Positions 43,279 through 56,828 of a stretch of 64,000 nt of DNA are shown piece after piece (position 1 is the first letter of the stretch; each line of letters starts with the position of its first letter). Under the pieces are notes generated by a model, which did no database searches, was not told where the DNA came from, and worked only from the letters and a program-made list of their open reading frames with translations. The position numbers and the translations under genes are program-made. The DNA comes from Rapana venosa (Eukaryota > Mollusca > Gastropoda > Neogastropoda > Muricidae): assembly GCA_028751875.1 (NCBI GenBank), contig CM054135.1, positions 67,693,247 through 67,757,246 of the forward strand, read 5' to 3'.

Positions 43279-46200
43279 ATCAATATATATATTTTATATA
43301 TATTATTATTGGAAACAAATCTTGCCAGAAAATTCTTTTTAAAAAAATGTCTCCCCTGCTTGAAGTGTTCCTCATCTAGACTGGCTAGAGCTCTGAATCT
43401 CTTTGGGTAGGACTTTAAATTGAGGCTCCGTGTTTGAATGCATACAACTATTACAAGATATCTTGCACACACATCAAAATCTGAAAGTGCCTTTGAGAAG
43501 AGTATGCCATTTTGTGCTAGTAGAAACGGATGACAAATTTATTTTTTTAAACGCACGCACACAGGTGTCATGTTTAGGCTCCGTCCTTGAAATAGGAATG
43601 TGGCTACTTTAATGGTGGGTAAAAACAGTCACATAATAATTATATTTAGAATGCGAAATCTCACCATCGGTGACTCTCAGTCTCAGAGTTCTACATGAGA
43701 AATAGGGAGGAGGGGACCCCTAATTTACAGCTGAATTTTTAAATCCCTGCTCCACAAGGCCATGGGTGGTGGTATGAGAACTAGTCTTTCAGATGATAAT
43801 AAGAAAGGTCTCATGGGCAGCTGACTCATGAAATGCATACATCATCAGAGTGCACAAGTGGACCTCATTAGAGTCCACAAGCACCTCATTTTATGCCTCA
43901 TAGTCATTAGAGTCCACATAAAATAACGGTTGTCTTTTGCAGAGTACTGTTGTTGGAACCTTCAAAACATAGGCAAGGAACTGCAGAAGCAAACAGATGA
44001 AAGGAAAAGAACAAGAGTAGTATTCTATGGCAGCATACTTTGATACAAAGGAGGATCCAGGCTCTAGAGATGAGATGCCTCAGAAGACTCCTTGGCATTT
44101 CATACATGGACCACACTACCAACAACGAAGTCCTACAAACCATCACCCAACAAGTAAAGCACTACAAAAGCCTGCTGACCACAGTCAAGAAAAGGAAGCT
44201 CAGATGGTACGGACATGTGACTAGATCAGATGGGCTGTCCAAAACCATACTGCAGGGCACAGTGCAGGGGAAGAGAAGGCGAGGCAGACAGAGGAAGAAA
44301 TGGGCAGACAACATCACTGAATGGACAGGGAAGAGCTTCTCCACAACCCAGGCACTTGCACACAACCGCCGCAAATGGAGCCAGCTGGTGCAACGTTCGT
44401 CAATGCCCCTACGACCCCGGAGGGGGTTATGGGAGCAGATGAGATGAGATGATACTTTGATACTGTCCTAGGTGATAGCAGACTAAAAATTTGCTTTGGT
44501 CATATGATGATAATGCAATACAAGACTGATTTAGGGTGATAATAGGCCACACTCACTTTGTTCCAGATCAAAAATCAAAAGTCTAATGCCATTTGTTGTT
44601 CTTATTGTAATACAGCATGCTCTTCTTAGCACCTTACAGAGTGTCCTCACTACGTTATCATGTTTGAACAACCACATTCTCTTCCCCAAGTCGCTAAATC
44701 TGTGTTGTTGTATTTTGTCTGTTATTTTTTTTGTAGTTATGGGTTTGTTCAGAAACATGTTGGTTTAATTAAGGACTACATTACTCAAAATGAAAGTTTC
44801 TTGTTCTCATTTTTGCCATATGTGTCTCTCATACCTGTTTCCCATTATTCCAAATTATATGATAGATGATCATGATCCTTTGATCATGGATATATCATTA
44901 TATGGAAGAGGAATAGAATTAGTTGTGTTGTGAAGTTTTGATGATCCCATTATTTATATAATTAGCTCACATGTAATCAGTTACTTTGGATTGTTTCAGA
45001 TCGCAGCCATAGCTCTCATAGCAGTGGGAGCTTATGTGCAGGTCAAGCTGGTCGACTACTCAGAATTTTTTGGCAATGAATACACAGGTCCTGGGATTCT
45101 ACTTATTGTTGTTGGAGCCTTAATCTTCATCATTGCATTCTTTGGATGCATGGGAGCTTTGAAAGAAAACTATTGCTTAACCATGAGTGTAAGTATCAAT
45201 TTAATTTGTAGTTACTCACCAGTATAATCTTGGCTATTCAAAAGGTTTTTTATGTCGAATTAGTTGCTAAAAAAATTCCAAAGTGCCAAGAAATTTACCT
45301 TACAGGGTTTGAGACACTGAAATGTTAATCATTAATGTGCTATGGTGCACAGACAGGTGGTGAACTATAACTTTTACAAAGTCTTTAAGTCTGAATAAGA
45401 GTCAGATGGGCCACCATCTTGAAATCCATAAGCACAGACAAACTTATTGAAAAACTCTATTGTCAGTGTTACTAGTTAACAGGCAGTTTCCAGTTGCTGT
45501 TGTTTTTTCCCCCACATGTATAGTATAGATCTATAAATAGCTCTTGGGTCCTGGCCTTTTTGAGTAACTGTTGACAGTCATCGAGTAGTAAGAATTAGGT
45601 TGTAATTTTTGTTTCTTTTTCCAAAATGCTGCTATGAAGACCAATTTTTTAAAATTCAGTAATCCTTAAGGGGAATACATAAGCACTCAAAAAACTATTT
45701 ATTTTCTAACACTTTGTTCCTGTACCTTTTTATTTTCTGAAATATGAATGTGAAAGAATGGATGATATAGTAGGTGATGTAATTTGTTTGACGTTTTATG
45801 ATTTTTATTTTTTTAATTCTTGAAAACATTCTTTACCTAAGTGTGTGCGTATGTACGTGTGTGCATATGAGTGTGTGTGTGTGCGTGTGTATATGTGTGT
45901 GCGTGTGTATGTACGTGTGTGTAATTTGTATTTTGCAGTGTATTATTTTATTGGTTTTCCTCTTTTTTTTTTAAATAGCTACACTTTATTGGTAAAGGTT
46001 TTAATAATGAAGTACTTCAGTGTTATCATTAAGAAATTTGTTCTTAGATAGATGGCTTGATGAAAAAACACAAATGCATTGCTTATTCAATGTACCATCT
46101 GGAAATAAAAATTTGACTTGACACAAACACACACAGATTCATGCTTATGCATGCACAAAAGCACATACATGTCTTTCCAGTCTCTGTAACATTCTAGAAC

Positions 46201-48849
46201 TTTGTGACATAATTTTTGTGCATATGGTGAGCTTTTTTAAAGAAAAATAACAAGTTCCTTCATTTGCAGTGGCATGTATACATGCATACATAATATGACT
46301 TTGACTTAGTCACTGATGTGAAGTTGGCGGGAATAGATGACAGACCAGTGAGTCATGGTAAATTATGCTTTATTATTTCCAGTTCGCTGTTCTGCTGGCA
46401 GTTGTTTTCATCCTGATGATTGCTGGTGGAATTGCTGCCTATGTCCTTCGTAATGAGGTCAGTTTGCCCTTTTTTGTATTTAATTTTGGGGTTTTGTTTT
46501 GGTGTTTTGTTTTTGTTTGGCTAGTTTCAGGTGTGAGTGTGGTTTTCTATTTGTATGCATGCGTCTCATTTGTGTGTGTGTATGTTAAAATGTGTTTGTG
46601 CATTTATGTTGTAATGAGGTCATTTAACTTTGCCTTTTTCCTAGCAGTCTTTTGTGTTGTAGACATGTGTGTGAGTGTATGTGACTGTGTGTGTGTACCA
46701 GAATCTTATGTCCTGTAAAGTTGGTAGTTGTACTAATTAACAATAATAGTTTTGTTAACAATTTATACATAGTTTTAAGTATCTTTGTGTGCCTGTGGTC
46801 TTGATATATTGATGATACTTGTGCTGGTTTTTTACTGGTAATGTATTAACAGCAGAAATGACCCCTGGCTAGCAAACATGAGAGGTGTTAAGTCACAAAT
46901 TTGCCTCAGTGGGTTTAACACATTCAGTGACATGCTTGTGTAGCTGTTTGTGTATGTTCCAAAATACACAGAAGCACATAACTTCAACTTCAAGCCAATA
47001 ATGCTTATGTTTGGTATTGAGTTGTCCTGTTCAGTATTTTTTTTCTTTGTACCAACTTTTCGGGGAGTTGGGGGTGGTATCCTTCATTTGTTTCATGTTT
47101 TCTGTTCATCACTATGTTGTAGGTCTAAAATAGAAGAGTCCTGAGAATCTCCTTTTCAGTTGGGTTTTTTAATTTTTCAGTGTGTTTGTGCTTGTGTGAT
47201 GCATTGGTGTGTGTTTTCTCCAGCTGTCACTCCTGTACACACCCACCCATACCTTCTGATGCCCACATTTTCAGTCTTTTTGGAGGGGGGGGGGGGGTGG
47301 GGGGGAGGCAAGGGGCTGTTAAGTGCTGCAGTTTTGGGGATCCTTATTCCTTATATTTGATTGTTTATAACATGGAACACTAGGATTGTGAGTAAAGGAG
47401 TTTATTTTTAGTCTGCTTTATTGATAGTTAACGTGTACAAGATGGGTATATATTTAGCTGTTTGGAGTAGAGGAACGGAGAGGAGGAGGCACACAGACAG
47501 ATGAAGGACAGTAATAAGTAGTATTAATGCCCTGAGTGCGAATGCATGCAGAACATACTGTGCACATGCAAAACCCGTTCCGCCTTTTTGAAAGAGTAGG
47601 CCATTTTGTGTGGTAGGAACTGATGACAAAATTATTCTAAAACGCATGCACACAGGTGTCGTGTTTAGACATCATACCTGAAGTTAGAATGCGGCTACCT
47701 CAGTATTGGGTGAAAACAGTGGCATACACAAAAGCTCATTGGTGAACCTTGAAGATTTAGCTAAGGGGAAAAAAAACAACAAAAAAACTTCCCTGTAATG
47801 AGGTATGTCAGTATACTTGTGCCTTTTTTTCCAGATTGAAGATGAAGTAGTGACCGTGCTGAAGGACGCAGAGAAGAAATACACCATTTCACCTGATGTG
47901 ACTCATACCTGGGACAAGCTTCAGAGAGAGGTGATCATTGATCAAAAGGGCTTGCCATAGGAATAGTATATATATGAAGTGCTGCTAGTTGGGTTTTTTT
48001 TTAATTCTTTTTTTTTTTTTTGGTCACCAGGCCTATGAAAGACAGTCTACATGTAATGAACCAAGATACATCAGATTATCACCTGCAGCCTGGTGGACTT
48101 TGGTCTGTACATAGTCCCAAAGCTAAAAGGTTAGGTGTCTGTCAGTAAATAATTTTTTGGGTCTGTAGGGAGCAACCAAAGCAAAAGAGTTGGGTGTCTG
48201 TCAGTAACTAACTTCCTGTGTGTAGAGAGAGCATATGGTGTCAGGTTGTTTTTGGTTCCATATGTCATAATGTACAGTGCTAAGGTCTCCTTATCCAGTG
48301 TCCCTTTAGAGAAACTACTGCACTATTGTATGGATGAGCGCTTTGATTTGTTGCTTTACAAGATTCAGCGCTATATAAATTCCATACATTATTATTATTA
48401 TTATTATTATGACACTAGACAGAAGCTGATGAATACAAAGCCAAGTATGTTTTCTTTTTTTCTTTTTTGTGTGAGCGTTTAATCCTAGCAGAACTATCGT
48501 CATCAAAGGGTTATGTGTATTATACCAGGATTTATCTCATTGAATTTTTGTTCCAAAGGCTGGAGCCTTTGAAGAAGCCCTTGTCCACCTTGTGAATCCA
48601 TTAGTAGACTTTAGACATTATATTTGTGTATCATTGCTACCTACTGTCTGTCTCTTTTCATCTATGATAGAGGTGTTTTCATTTTGTCCACAGCAATTTT
48701 TGCAGCTGTTCCTATGTAATATGGAGGCATTTCCCTTGTTGTCCACCAATGACCTGTTATAATTAGAGATAGCAGCACATTTTGAAATCATTCTGTCAAG
48801 AGGTTCAATGAAAGCCTGATTTTGCATCCTTTGAGATGAAAAGAAATCA

Positions 48850-48905
<56 letters not shown>

Positions 48906-51852
48906 CTCACTCTCACTCTCTCTCGCTCTTGCTCTCTCTATAATTGTAGTTATTTTGTCTTTAGCGAGTGCAGTTTATTGATCCTCTTATTTCTAAATGA
49001 TCGACAAACAAAAGAGTCTGTCATTGTCAGTTGCTAGTCACGTGGTTGTGAAGAAAAATGTTATACAAACTATTTGTAGCTGTACAAACTGTTAACACTG
49101 TTAAAAATAGTTTAAATGATTTTGTGTGCTATATGTGCAGTTTTCTTGCTGTGGGGTGGAGACCTACCATGAATGGGTGAAACTGAACTTGACAACGGTC
49201 TATCCTCAGTCTTGCTGCAAAAGAGAGGATGCCTCTGAGTGCTCGCACGATGCACCGATTCCTGAGAATGCCATCAAGACCACTGTAAGAAAGACAGATT
49301 TTTTGATTGGGTATACAGTTTCATGTCTGTAGTTTTTACTGTACTGTCATACAGTGCACACACATGGATTTAGTGCACATAGGCACATGTGTGTCTATAT
49401 AGCCACAGACAGCACACAAGCTAGCTTGCTTTCTTGCATGCACAGACATTCATGCTTTGAATCATTCTCACATAAAAAAAACATGTACATGTATGCGCAT
49501 GCACACACACGATGGCTTGATGATTGAAAAAAAAGCAAATGCAGCACTTATTCAATATACCATCTGGAAATAAAGATTTGACTTGACTTGACACACACGC
49601 ACACAAGCACATGAAGCTAGTATTCATACATCTGTTGTTTGGTCATTATGACTGTCATCGTTACTAACTTTTTAAAGAAGAAGAAAGTAATTGGAAAACT
49701 GAATACCACCAGTAGCACACCTTTTATTTAGCAAGAATATAATTAATAAAATGTCGTCACACAAAGATGTTTTCTTTTCTCCTTTATATCCCCCATTGTA
49801 TTCGTGCAGCATATGAATAATGGTTGTAGTTCTGTTGTTTATCATACAGATAAACAGTGCTGACTCCACTCTCAAGTCCTTCGGATGAGACTATAAACCG
49901 AGGCCCGGTGTGCGAATGCATGCAAAACATCTTGTGCACACGTTATATCCTGTTCCGCTTTTCGTAAGAGTAGGCCATTGTGTGCTGTGGAAACAGATGA
50001 CAGAATTCACAAAACCGCATACACATGGGGACTGGATGTAAAAAAGCACATAAGTGTTTATTCCATTATCCTCGATATACAAGAATGAAATAAAATAAAT
50101 ACATCTGTGTATTGTAATCGTCATTGGGTTTAGATTTGTACGTGTTTTTGTGGTGTACTGAATATGTTTCATGTTTGATCTCTTTGCCCTGATGGAACAC
50201 TAAATTTACATCTGTTGTCCCCACTCTTTGTTTTCAGGCTTGTGAGAAAGCCTTCACTGATTGGTTGAAAGATAAGGTGGCCATCATTGGAGGTGTGGGA
50301 ATTGGTCTGGCCTTCATCATGGTAAGTCTGTCTCAGGAAATGAAAGTGAATCATATGTTTACTGTAAACTGCCATTGATTGCTGTTTCTATTTTCCTGAG
50401 CATTTTGTTTTGAGGGTTTTTTTTCTGTGTCATGGTGCTGTTTTTTCTTCCATTAAGCTCATCTCTTATCATTGTATCTCGGCAATACTTTACAAGTTTT
50501 CCACTTGCGTAGCATTACCTGTGTGTAAGTCCTTGAGGAGTTGTTGAGGGCCAGTTTAATGAAAGCATGTTTGCACCCTTGGCAGTGGACTTAGTGTCGA
50601 GTTGACCTAAAGTTATAATCCACCAAACAACTGTCATTTGTGTTTTAAGTGTGAGGACCTTTATTGTAGTTCGCATGCTTTCTTGCTTACTTAACTGCAT
50701 TAAGGAGGCACCGTGGTCGAGTGGTTTAGGCGGTCGATTCGTGATCCAGAGGTCGCGGGTTCGATCCCCGCTCGGCTCGGTGTTGTGTCCTTGGGTAAGA
50801 CACTTTACTCCTATTTTCCTCACTCCACCCAGGTGTACAAGTGGGTACCAGCTCTGCTGGGGAAGTATCTGGCGACAGACTAGCGTCCTGTCACAGGGGT
50901 GGTGAAAAACCATCAGTTCGCTTAACGCTACAGAAACCGGGATAAGCTCCGGCTCTATGGTCCTTCTGGATCGAAAGAACATACTTTTAACTGCATTAAA
51001 AAAACAACATTGGGGTTGTAGGTCACTTCTGATGAATTCTTTCTCATTGTAAATATGCTTTAGCTGCTGTAGAGAATACAAGGAAGGTAATTTTAACTGC
51101 ACAGTAATATAGATCTGGCTCCTAGTACCATTACTCGTCTATGAATTGAGAGGCCGTCCCCCTGAAATTCTTCCTCATGCTGAACATTTTTTCATTTTGA
51201 AGTGAATCAGCCACAACGGACCACCTACAACAATAATGTAGTTTGTCTATGATTAAACATTCATTATTTCTCATTATTTTGCATAATGTTGTTAGTCAAG
51301 AATACAGTATGGGGGATGGGTAGCACTGCGATTGCATAACCCTAGGCTGGATGAACTGCAGTTGGATGATTTCTTTGAACACGATTTTATTGGATAGCGG
51401 TAGTCAGCTTGGACAATGGTGGTCATACAGTTGTCATTGCCTTTCATCAAACTGGACCCAAGACTCATGACTGCACAGGAATTTTTCAGGCAGTGTATCA
51501 GGAAGTAATTGTGAAAGAGGTGGTATGAAAGAAAATGTCCCTTTTTCTGATTGTTTTTGTTTTTTGTTATGTTAAAAAAATTAACATAAGAGATAAAATA
51601 TGATTTGCTTCATGGCTATACATCTAAGGCACTTGGTATGTGTCAAGGAAGAGCAGGAACAAGTATTTGTTTGGTTGTTTTTATAAAATAAACAGGTCTC
51701 ACAGGATTCTTTCTGTATTTGTATCTAGAGACTCAAAAAACATATATATATATTTTTTTAACATCTGTTGTTGTTTTTGTTTACAGGTGGTGGGGGTGCT
51801 CTTTGCTTGCTGCTTGGCCCGTGCCATTCGCAAGGAATATGAAGTGGTGTAA
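42162..51852 (+). CDS. CD63: CD63-type tetraspanin (seven exons, complete)
   Basis: Exons: 42162-42224, 45000-45188, 46383-46457, 47835-47930, 49141-49284, 50238-50321, 51787-51852. All introns are GT-AG and all lie in phase 0, giving 238 aa, the same length as I recall for human CD63. The N-terminus MVEGGMKCVKYLL is the CD63 start with a palmitoylation-type Cys8. Membrane helices lie near 11-33, 52-74, 85-107 and 198-226. The first intracellular loop has the GALKENYC signature. The large extracellular loop carries CCG (144-146), CC (166-167), C175 and C191, plus an N-glycosylation site at N157 (NLT). The short tail after CC (225-226) ends YEVV, a YxxPhi lysosome/endosome sorting signal equivalent to the tail of CD63. 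Expected place: late endosome, lysosome and exosome membranes, organising membrane microdomains. The ATG at 42162 fits the family start; an upstream in-frame TTG is ignored. Confident orthologue-level call. Confidence 0.95.
43035..43170 (-). mobile_element. SINE family B fragment, minus strand
   Basis: CCATCCAGTCCCCGTGTAT, TTTGTAAATTTTGTCATTTG and CACACAATGCCTACTCTTCC. Lies in CD63 intron 1. Confidence 0.65.
43240..43305. repeat. TA microsatellite in CD63 intron 1
   Basis: (AT)n with ATCAATCA interruption. Confidence 0.9.
43395..43660 (+). mobile_element. SINE family B, diverged
   Basis: AGGACTTTAAATTGAGGCTC, CTTGCACACACATCAAAATC, CGGATGACAAATTTA, then GGAATGTGGCTACTTTAATG. Lies in CD63 intron 1. 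Confidence 0.55.
44047..44451 (+). mobile_element. 5'-truncated LINE with target-site duplication
   Basis: Encodes the C-terminal part of a non-LTR retrotransposon endonuclease/reverse transcriptase: RRIQALEMRCLRRLLGISY, KLRWYGHVTRSDGL and GRQRKKWADNI, ending at 44447. The element ends in GATGAGATGAGATG and is flanked by the direct repeat ATACTTTGATAC (44035-44046 and 44452-44463). It lies sense in CD63 intron 1. Truncated, so not active. Confidence 0.9.
47520..47725 (+). mobile_element. SINE family B, headless
   Basis: GCATGCAGAACATACTGTGC, GAAAGAGTAGGCCATTTTGT, AACTGATGACAAAATTA, then GAATGCGGCTACCTCAG. Lies in CD63 intron 3. Confidence 0.65.
48335..48410 (+). repeat. ATT-tailed repeat 3' end
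   Basis: GAGCGCTTTGATTTGTTGC, CAAGATTCAGCGCTATATAA, then ATTATTATT. In CD63 intron 4. Confidence 0.78.
48851..48902. repeat. CA microsatellite in CD63 intron 4
   Basis: About 26 CA dinucleotides followed by CTCT-rich DNA. Confidence 0.93.
49875..50098 (+). mobile_element. SINE family B, headless
   Basis: AAGTCCTTCGGATGAGACTA, AACATCTTGTGCACACGTTA, AGAGTAGGCCATTGTGTGC and GGGGACTGGATGTAAAAAAG, ending in ATTATCCTCGATATACAAG. Lies in CD63 intron 5. Confidence 0.78.
50704..50986 (+). mobile_element. Young SINE family F with target-site duplication
   Basis: tRNA-like head with A box TGGTCGAGTGG and B box GGGTTCGATCCCC, then TGGGTAAGACACTTTACTCC and TTCGCTTAACGCTACAG. Flanked by a perfect 13-bp duplication TTAACTGCATTAA (50691-50703 and 50987-50999). 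Nearly identical to the copy at 60264-60548. Inserted sense in CD63 intron 6. Confidence 0.93.
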
Positions 51853-54464
51853 ATTGATACAACAACACACTCTTCTCAGTTATTGGTGCTCATTTGCACT
51901 GAAGTGGAATGAAAATCCAGGAAGGTTTTTTTTGTGGTGTATTTTAAAACAGAGTCATAATCATATTTGACTTAAACAATAGATCTTGAAAGTATAACAT
52001 CTTTTTGTCAGTGATGTCCTGATATATGACATCTAATTTTTGCAATTGCCAGTGAATCTGTGCTTGCATTCAGTTTTAAGTCTTGAACTTGCCATTACCA
52101 GCGGATCATGTTTTTGAAATTCTACTTTAAGCTCAAGTTTAATAATTATATACATATTTATTCTGTAACCCCATTAACATTTTTTCCTGTAAATCTTTCA
52201 ATGGTAGACATGGATCGTGTTTGAAGTCTTCCACCTCTTGCATACCTCAGGGTAGTCAGAGAACTCGCTTGTTTCCCATTTATCTCTAAACGCCTTTCTG
52301 TAGCAAATGGCATTGTAGTATAATGTAAATGCTGTTTTCTTTTGAATTTCATTTTATTCTGTTAAAAATGTTGGCATTTATTTAAGTAGAAAGAAATCTT
52401 TATCTGAAAAACAAACAACAAACAAAGCAAGACTTGGGAAAGGAAGGGAAATAACCCAGAAGGACTTAGCTCTCAATTTGGGGAGTTTTCTTTTTTGTTT
52501 CATTTTGTTTGAAAACATCAACCATGTTGATTGCCCTTCTGTTGTGAATCTGTTTTTTTCAAGGATTTTGTTGTTTTTGTTTTTGAAGAAATTATTTTAT
52601 TGTAAACAATTTTGCTTTTCCCCCCTGTGTTATGACACTTCAGTCACTAAATGATAATTTTTTTTTTCTTTTCTTTCTCCAGAGTGTGTCATTCCCTCTG
52701 ACTGCTCTGTCTACCGGTTATTTACCTTTTAATATTTAGTAGGCCTGCATAAATGTGTACAAGTAGATGCAAAACTAACATGCATGCAGCATACACTTCT
52801 CTTGAGCTCTCTCACACACACACATGCACATGCATGTACACACCTACACACACATACGCTAACATACACGCACTCAGTTGCATTCTCACATGCACCCGAA
52901 CAGGTTTTCACACATGTCATACTTTTTTCATTCAGATTCAGTAATGTGCAGGCATGTAAGCTATTTTTTGGTAAATAATCCTTGATTTGCTAAAATGAAA
53001 TGTTAAGTTTGAAATCCAGTTTCTTTTTTTTTTCTTGTTCAGATTTTTTGATTATGCATCAGGTTACTTGATAACTGTATTTTAAAGATTTGAAAATAGT
53101 CTGCTTTTTACAGTGTAGATTACATGTAGGATGCCTTTAATATTGAGACACTGATTTTCTTCTTCAGATGGTTTGTGCTTCTTCAGACTTAATAACTATT
53201 TCAAGATATGGAAACTCTGCTTTTTACAGTTATGATTGCATACTATGGATATCTTTGATATCAAGACTTTGATTTTTTTTTTCTCTTTTAATCATTCATC
53301 CCGGTTAATCTTTAGAACAAAATGCAGTTTGAATTATATGTTATGTCCAGCTGCTCTGGGTATTGGCTGTCCTACTGAGATGGTCAGGTTACAGAATAAC
53401 AGATCCTTTGCCTTTACAGAATAACAGATCCTTTGCCTTTAATCATAGGAGCTGTTTTGGATTTCAGTTATTTTCACTGCCCGTATTTTCATTCTGTCAT
53501 GATATGCCACTGCTGTTTTATTGTTGTTCACTCTTGTTCTGAACAAACCTTCATTTCAAAACAGACAAGAGGACACATTGTCAAGCTGTACCAGATAAGT
53601 AATTATCAAGAGTGTGTGCTGTTGCTAGAATAGAAGGTTTCTAGATTTGTTCCTTTGTCTGAGATTTTTCTCTGTGCTGATGAAAGTTCAAAGGGGAGGT
53701 GTCACTCAGTCTCATGAACTTGTAACTGTTTTCTGCAGCAAAATGAATGAACGCAGATTTAGTGATTCATTCATGTACTTCACATCGATTAATATTATAG
53801 AATATGCCAGTTACTCCAGACTAATATCTTAGATGTTGATGAAGATTTTGCCCGCAGATAGTATAATGAATTTAGAGATCTGTTTCTGCAAGGTAGATTC
53901 TGTATTGTATTTTTTTCTTGTCAACTTGTCAGCATCATTTTCTTTCAAAGTGAAACTGTCGTGGTGTGTCCTTTCTTTTGTTTTTATTTCTTCAGCAATA
54001 GGGACCTGCCTTCTCTTGAATAATAGCCTCTCCCTCCCCTCCCCACAATTGTTTTTACCTGTCTTTTTTCAGCCAGGTACCACTCATTGATTGTTTTAAC
54101 TTTATACTATAATGTCTCGTGTTCACTGTGAAGTCAGCTTTATTGAATGTAAGATTTTATATACATTGCCGTTAGTCAAGTCAGCTTTACTGGATGAAAG
54201 ATCTGTGAAATAATGTATATTTTCTTGGTAAGAGATACTGCAATGTTGTTGTGGCCTATACTGTTCTGTATTCATTATTGATCTAATCAAAATGGACCAA
54301 ACTGTCGTGGGTGTACTAAGTCATTGTTTTGTGATTTTACTTTTTCCAGTTGTGTTGGTACATTTCACTTCTTTTCTGTATGGCCTTGTAATTGTACATC
54401 TGTCCTTTGTCTTACCTTTTGTTGGGTTTTTTTCTTTGTCTCTCTAGGGTTTGGTTAAGAATAG

Positions 54465-54500
54465 AATAAAAAATATTTTTTCGCACCAGTTTTAAATAAA
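54465..54500 (+). terminator. Candidate CD63 poly(A) signals
   Basis: AATAAA at 54465-54470 and 54495-54500, about 2.6 kb after the stop at 51852. The T-rich, largely repeat-poor sequence in between looks like a long 3' UTR. Overlapping AATAAA signals at 56260-56269 are an alternative end. Confidence 0.45.
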
Positions 54501-56604
54501 TTCACATCAAAACTATGTCAGTTGTACTAATTTGCTTCCAAACAGATTAGAGATGAAAAAATACTTTTGTGCCACTCCCCACCCTCACAGTAAGGAAAGT
54601 AGGGGATGACCATCAATCACCAACTACTCTGTCGCACTGAACAGAAACACACAGTTATTATCACATCAATCAACTGTACCACCCACAAAGTACAAGTCAT
54701 ATATATCGTTTTATTAATTATTAGAAAGTGACAACTATAGTTTGAACTAGTACTCTGTGGAGACCACACTGACAGGGCAAAACTAAATCTTGTTACTCTC
54801 TGTGGAAAGGGGGTGTGGTGTCACAAATTCTTAAATTGGCTGGACCTGTGTTTTTCCAATCTTTGTTGACAAAATGATAATGTACTATTCATGAAATTGA
54901 ATATAGGATATAAGGAACCCAAAGCGATATGATGATGGCACGAAGAAGCAGGGATAGGGTCAAGGAAAAGACTTTTTTTTAATGCAGAAAAAAAGGGGCA
55001 AAACTAAGCAACAGAACAGCTTTTTATTTTATGAAGGTGCTGTAGGGCCCGTCTGTTGATGGCTCATTGGGCTAAATAATATTGTGTTAGCAAACCAGTG
55101 TACTTTTAAATAATTTGGCGAACAAATTCATTATTGTTACATAGATCTATTTCATATTATTGTGTATAGATATTTTGTTTGTTATAATATTTTTTTTATT
55201 GTTACTTTAAAATGAAACAACTGTACAATTTTTGATCCACACAAAACATGTTAAAGTGTATTTTTATGTTTTGATTGATTCTTTTTAAACAAATGATTTT
55301 AAGTCACAGTATAATTAAACGTATGACTACATCACACCTTATGCACAGACACATAAACACACATAGACATGCATGCACGCATACACAAGTACTCACGCAC
55401 ACACCCTTGCACTAAATACAGAAACATGCACAGACACATTCACATGCACACGCACACACATCCTTGCACTAAATACAGAAATCTCAGTCCTGGTATCATC
55501 CCAGATTTCGGGGAATGTTTTTTTTCTTTTAAGTTATTGTCTTTGCATCATGTGATACTATATCATTATCAACAGTTGGTTTATTTATTCCTGAAAACTT
55601 TTTTTACCCACCGTCAAGGAATCTGAAAAGAGGTTTTGATCATGATATAACCCTATTAGAAAATAGGTCTACACAATGTTTTGAATTTTACCATTGCTGG
55701 AATAGTGTCTTGTCTTTTTATCATGCCTGTACAATGATTTTATGTAAATGTATTGCTTTTCCCCGTGTATCATGTTTTCTTTTTAAAAAAATGTATTGAA
55801 TTCTGTGTCATTCTTGAGGATTTGCTAGTCAAATTTTATGGTTTACTCATTTTAAAACCAGTCATTTTTATGCTAGTCATTTTGTGGCCAGTCATTGAGC
55901 TGGAATACATTTAAGACTTTTTTTTCCCCTTATATGGATAGGTCAAAATAGTTTTTTTAGTTTCTAAAATGTCAGCTTTCCATTAAGATTTTTTGGTGTT
56001 AATTTGTATAATCATTCAAGCCTATGAAAAATCTGTATTTTTGATATTTAAAGATTTTCATTAATTTTAATCATTTAGTCAATTTTTCTCGAGGAAGTTA
56101 TTTTGCTGTTTGAATTTCTAGTCTTTGTTTTAAGTTTCGATTGGAATTTTTAGTCTTTGTTTTAAGTTTCGATCTTCACTTGGTTTCACTTCAGTTTTCA
56201 TATCTGTCCTTTTCTTCATAATCCAATCCTGTTGTTCTTTGTTGTTCTTTGGTAAAAAAAATAAATAAACGTTTCAGAAGAAATGTGTTTGGAGCGTGTG
56301 TGTGTGTGTTTCAAGTTTACTTTATGTCACCCCCTTCTTTATTTTGAAGAGGCGGCGGTGGTGGTATTTATACAAACTTGCTTGCCTATGAGGGAGCAAA
56401 AATAGCCACTGATCGTGCTCATAATTATGTGACACAGTTTTAAAGTTAAGGGCTGCACTGTGTTAAAAGAAACCAGTGTATGTGTTTCAAAAATAAGTGA
56501 GAAAAAGACAATGTTTTGTAGTTTTTATCATGAGGATTTTTTCACTGGCGTTTTGTGCTACCATGACATCCATCTGTTCAGTCAGTTGATGCTGTGGGAT
56601 GCAG

Positions 56605-56828
56605 AAAATGTGTCCTTTGGATGAGACTATAAACCGAGGTCCCGTGTGCAAATACACGCAGAACATCTTGTGCACACGTTAACACCTGTTCCACTTTTCG
56701 GAAGAGTAGGCCATTGTGTGCTGGTGGGAACGGATGACAAAATTTACAAAACAACATACACATGGAGACTGGATGAAAAAAAGCACATAAGTGCTTATCC
56801 CATTATCCTCGAAATAAAAGAATAAGAT
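56605..56828 (+). mobile_element. SINE family B, headless
   Basis: TTTGGATGAGACTATAAACC, AACATCTTGTGCACACGTTA, GGAAGAGTAGGCCATTGTGT and CATTATCCTCGAAATAAAAG. Confidence 0.78.

Noticed and set aside
44040..44447. Host gene encoding a basic 135-aa protein
   Set aside because: Sequence is the C-terminus of a non-LTR retrotransposon with flanking duplication.
50704..50780. tRNA gene
   Set aside because: Pol III boxes are present, but the sequence continues as a 283-bp element with target-site duplications and a second copy, so it is a SINE head.
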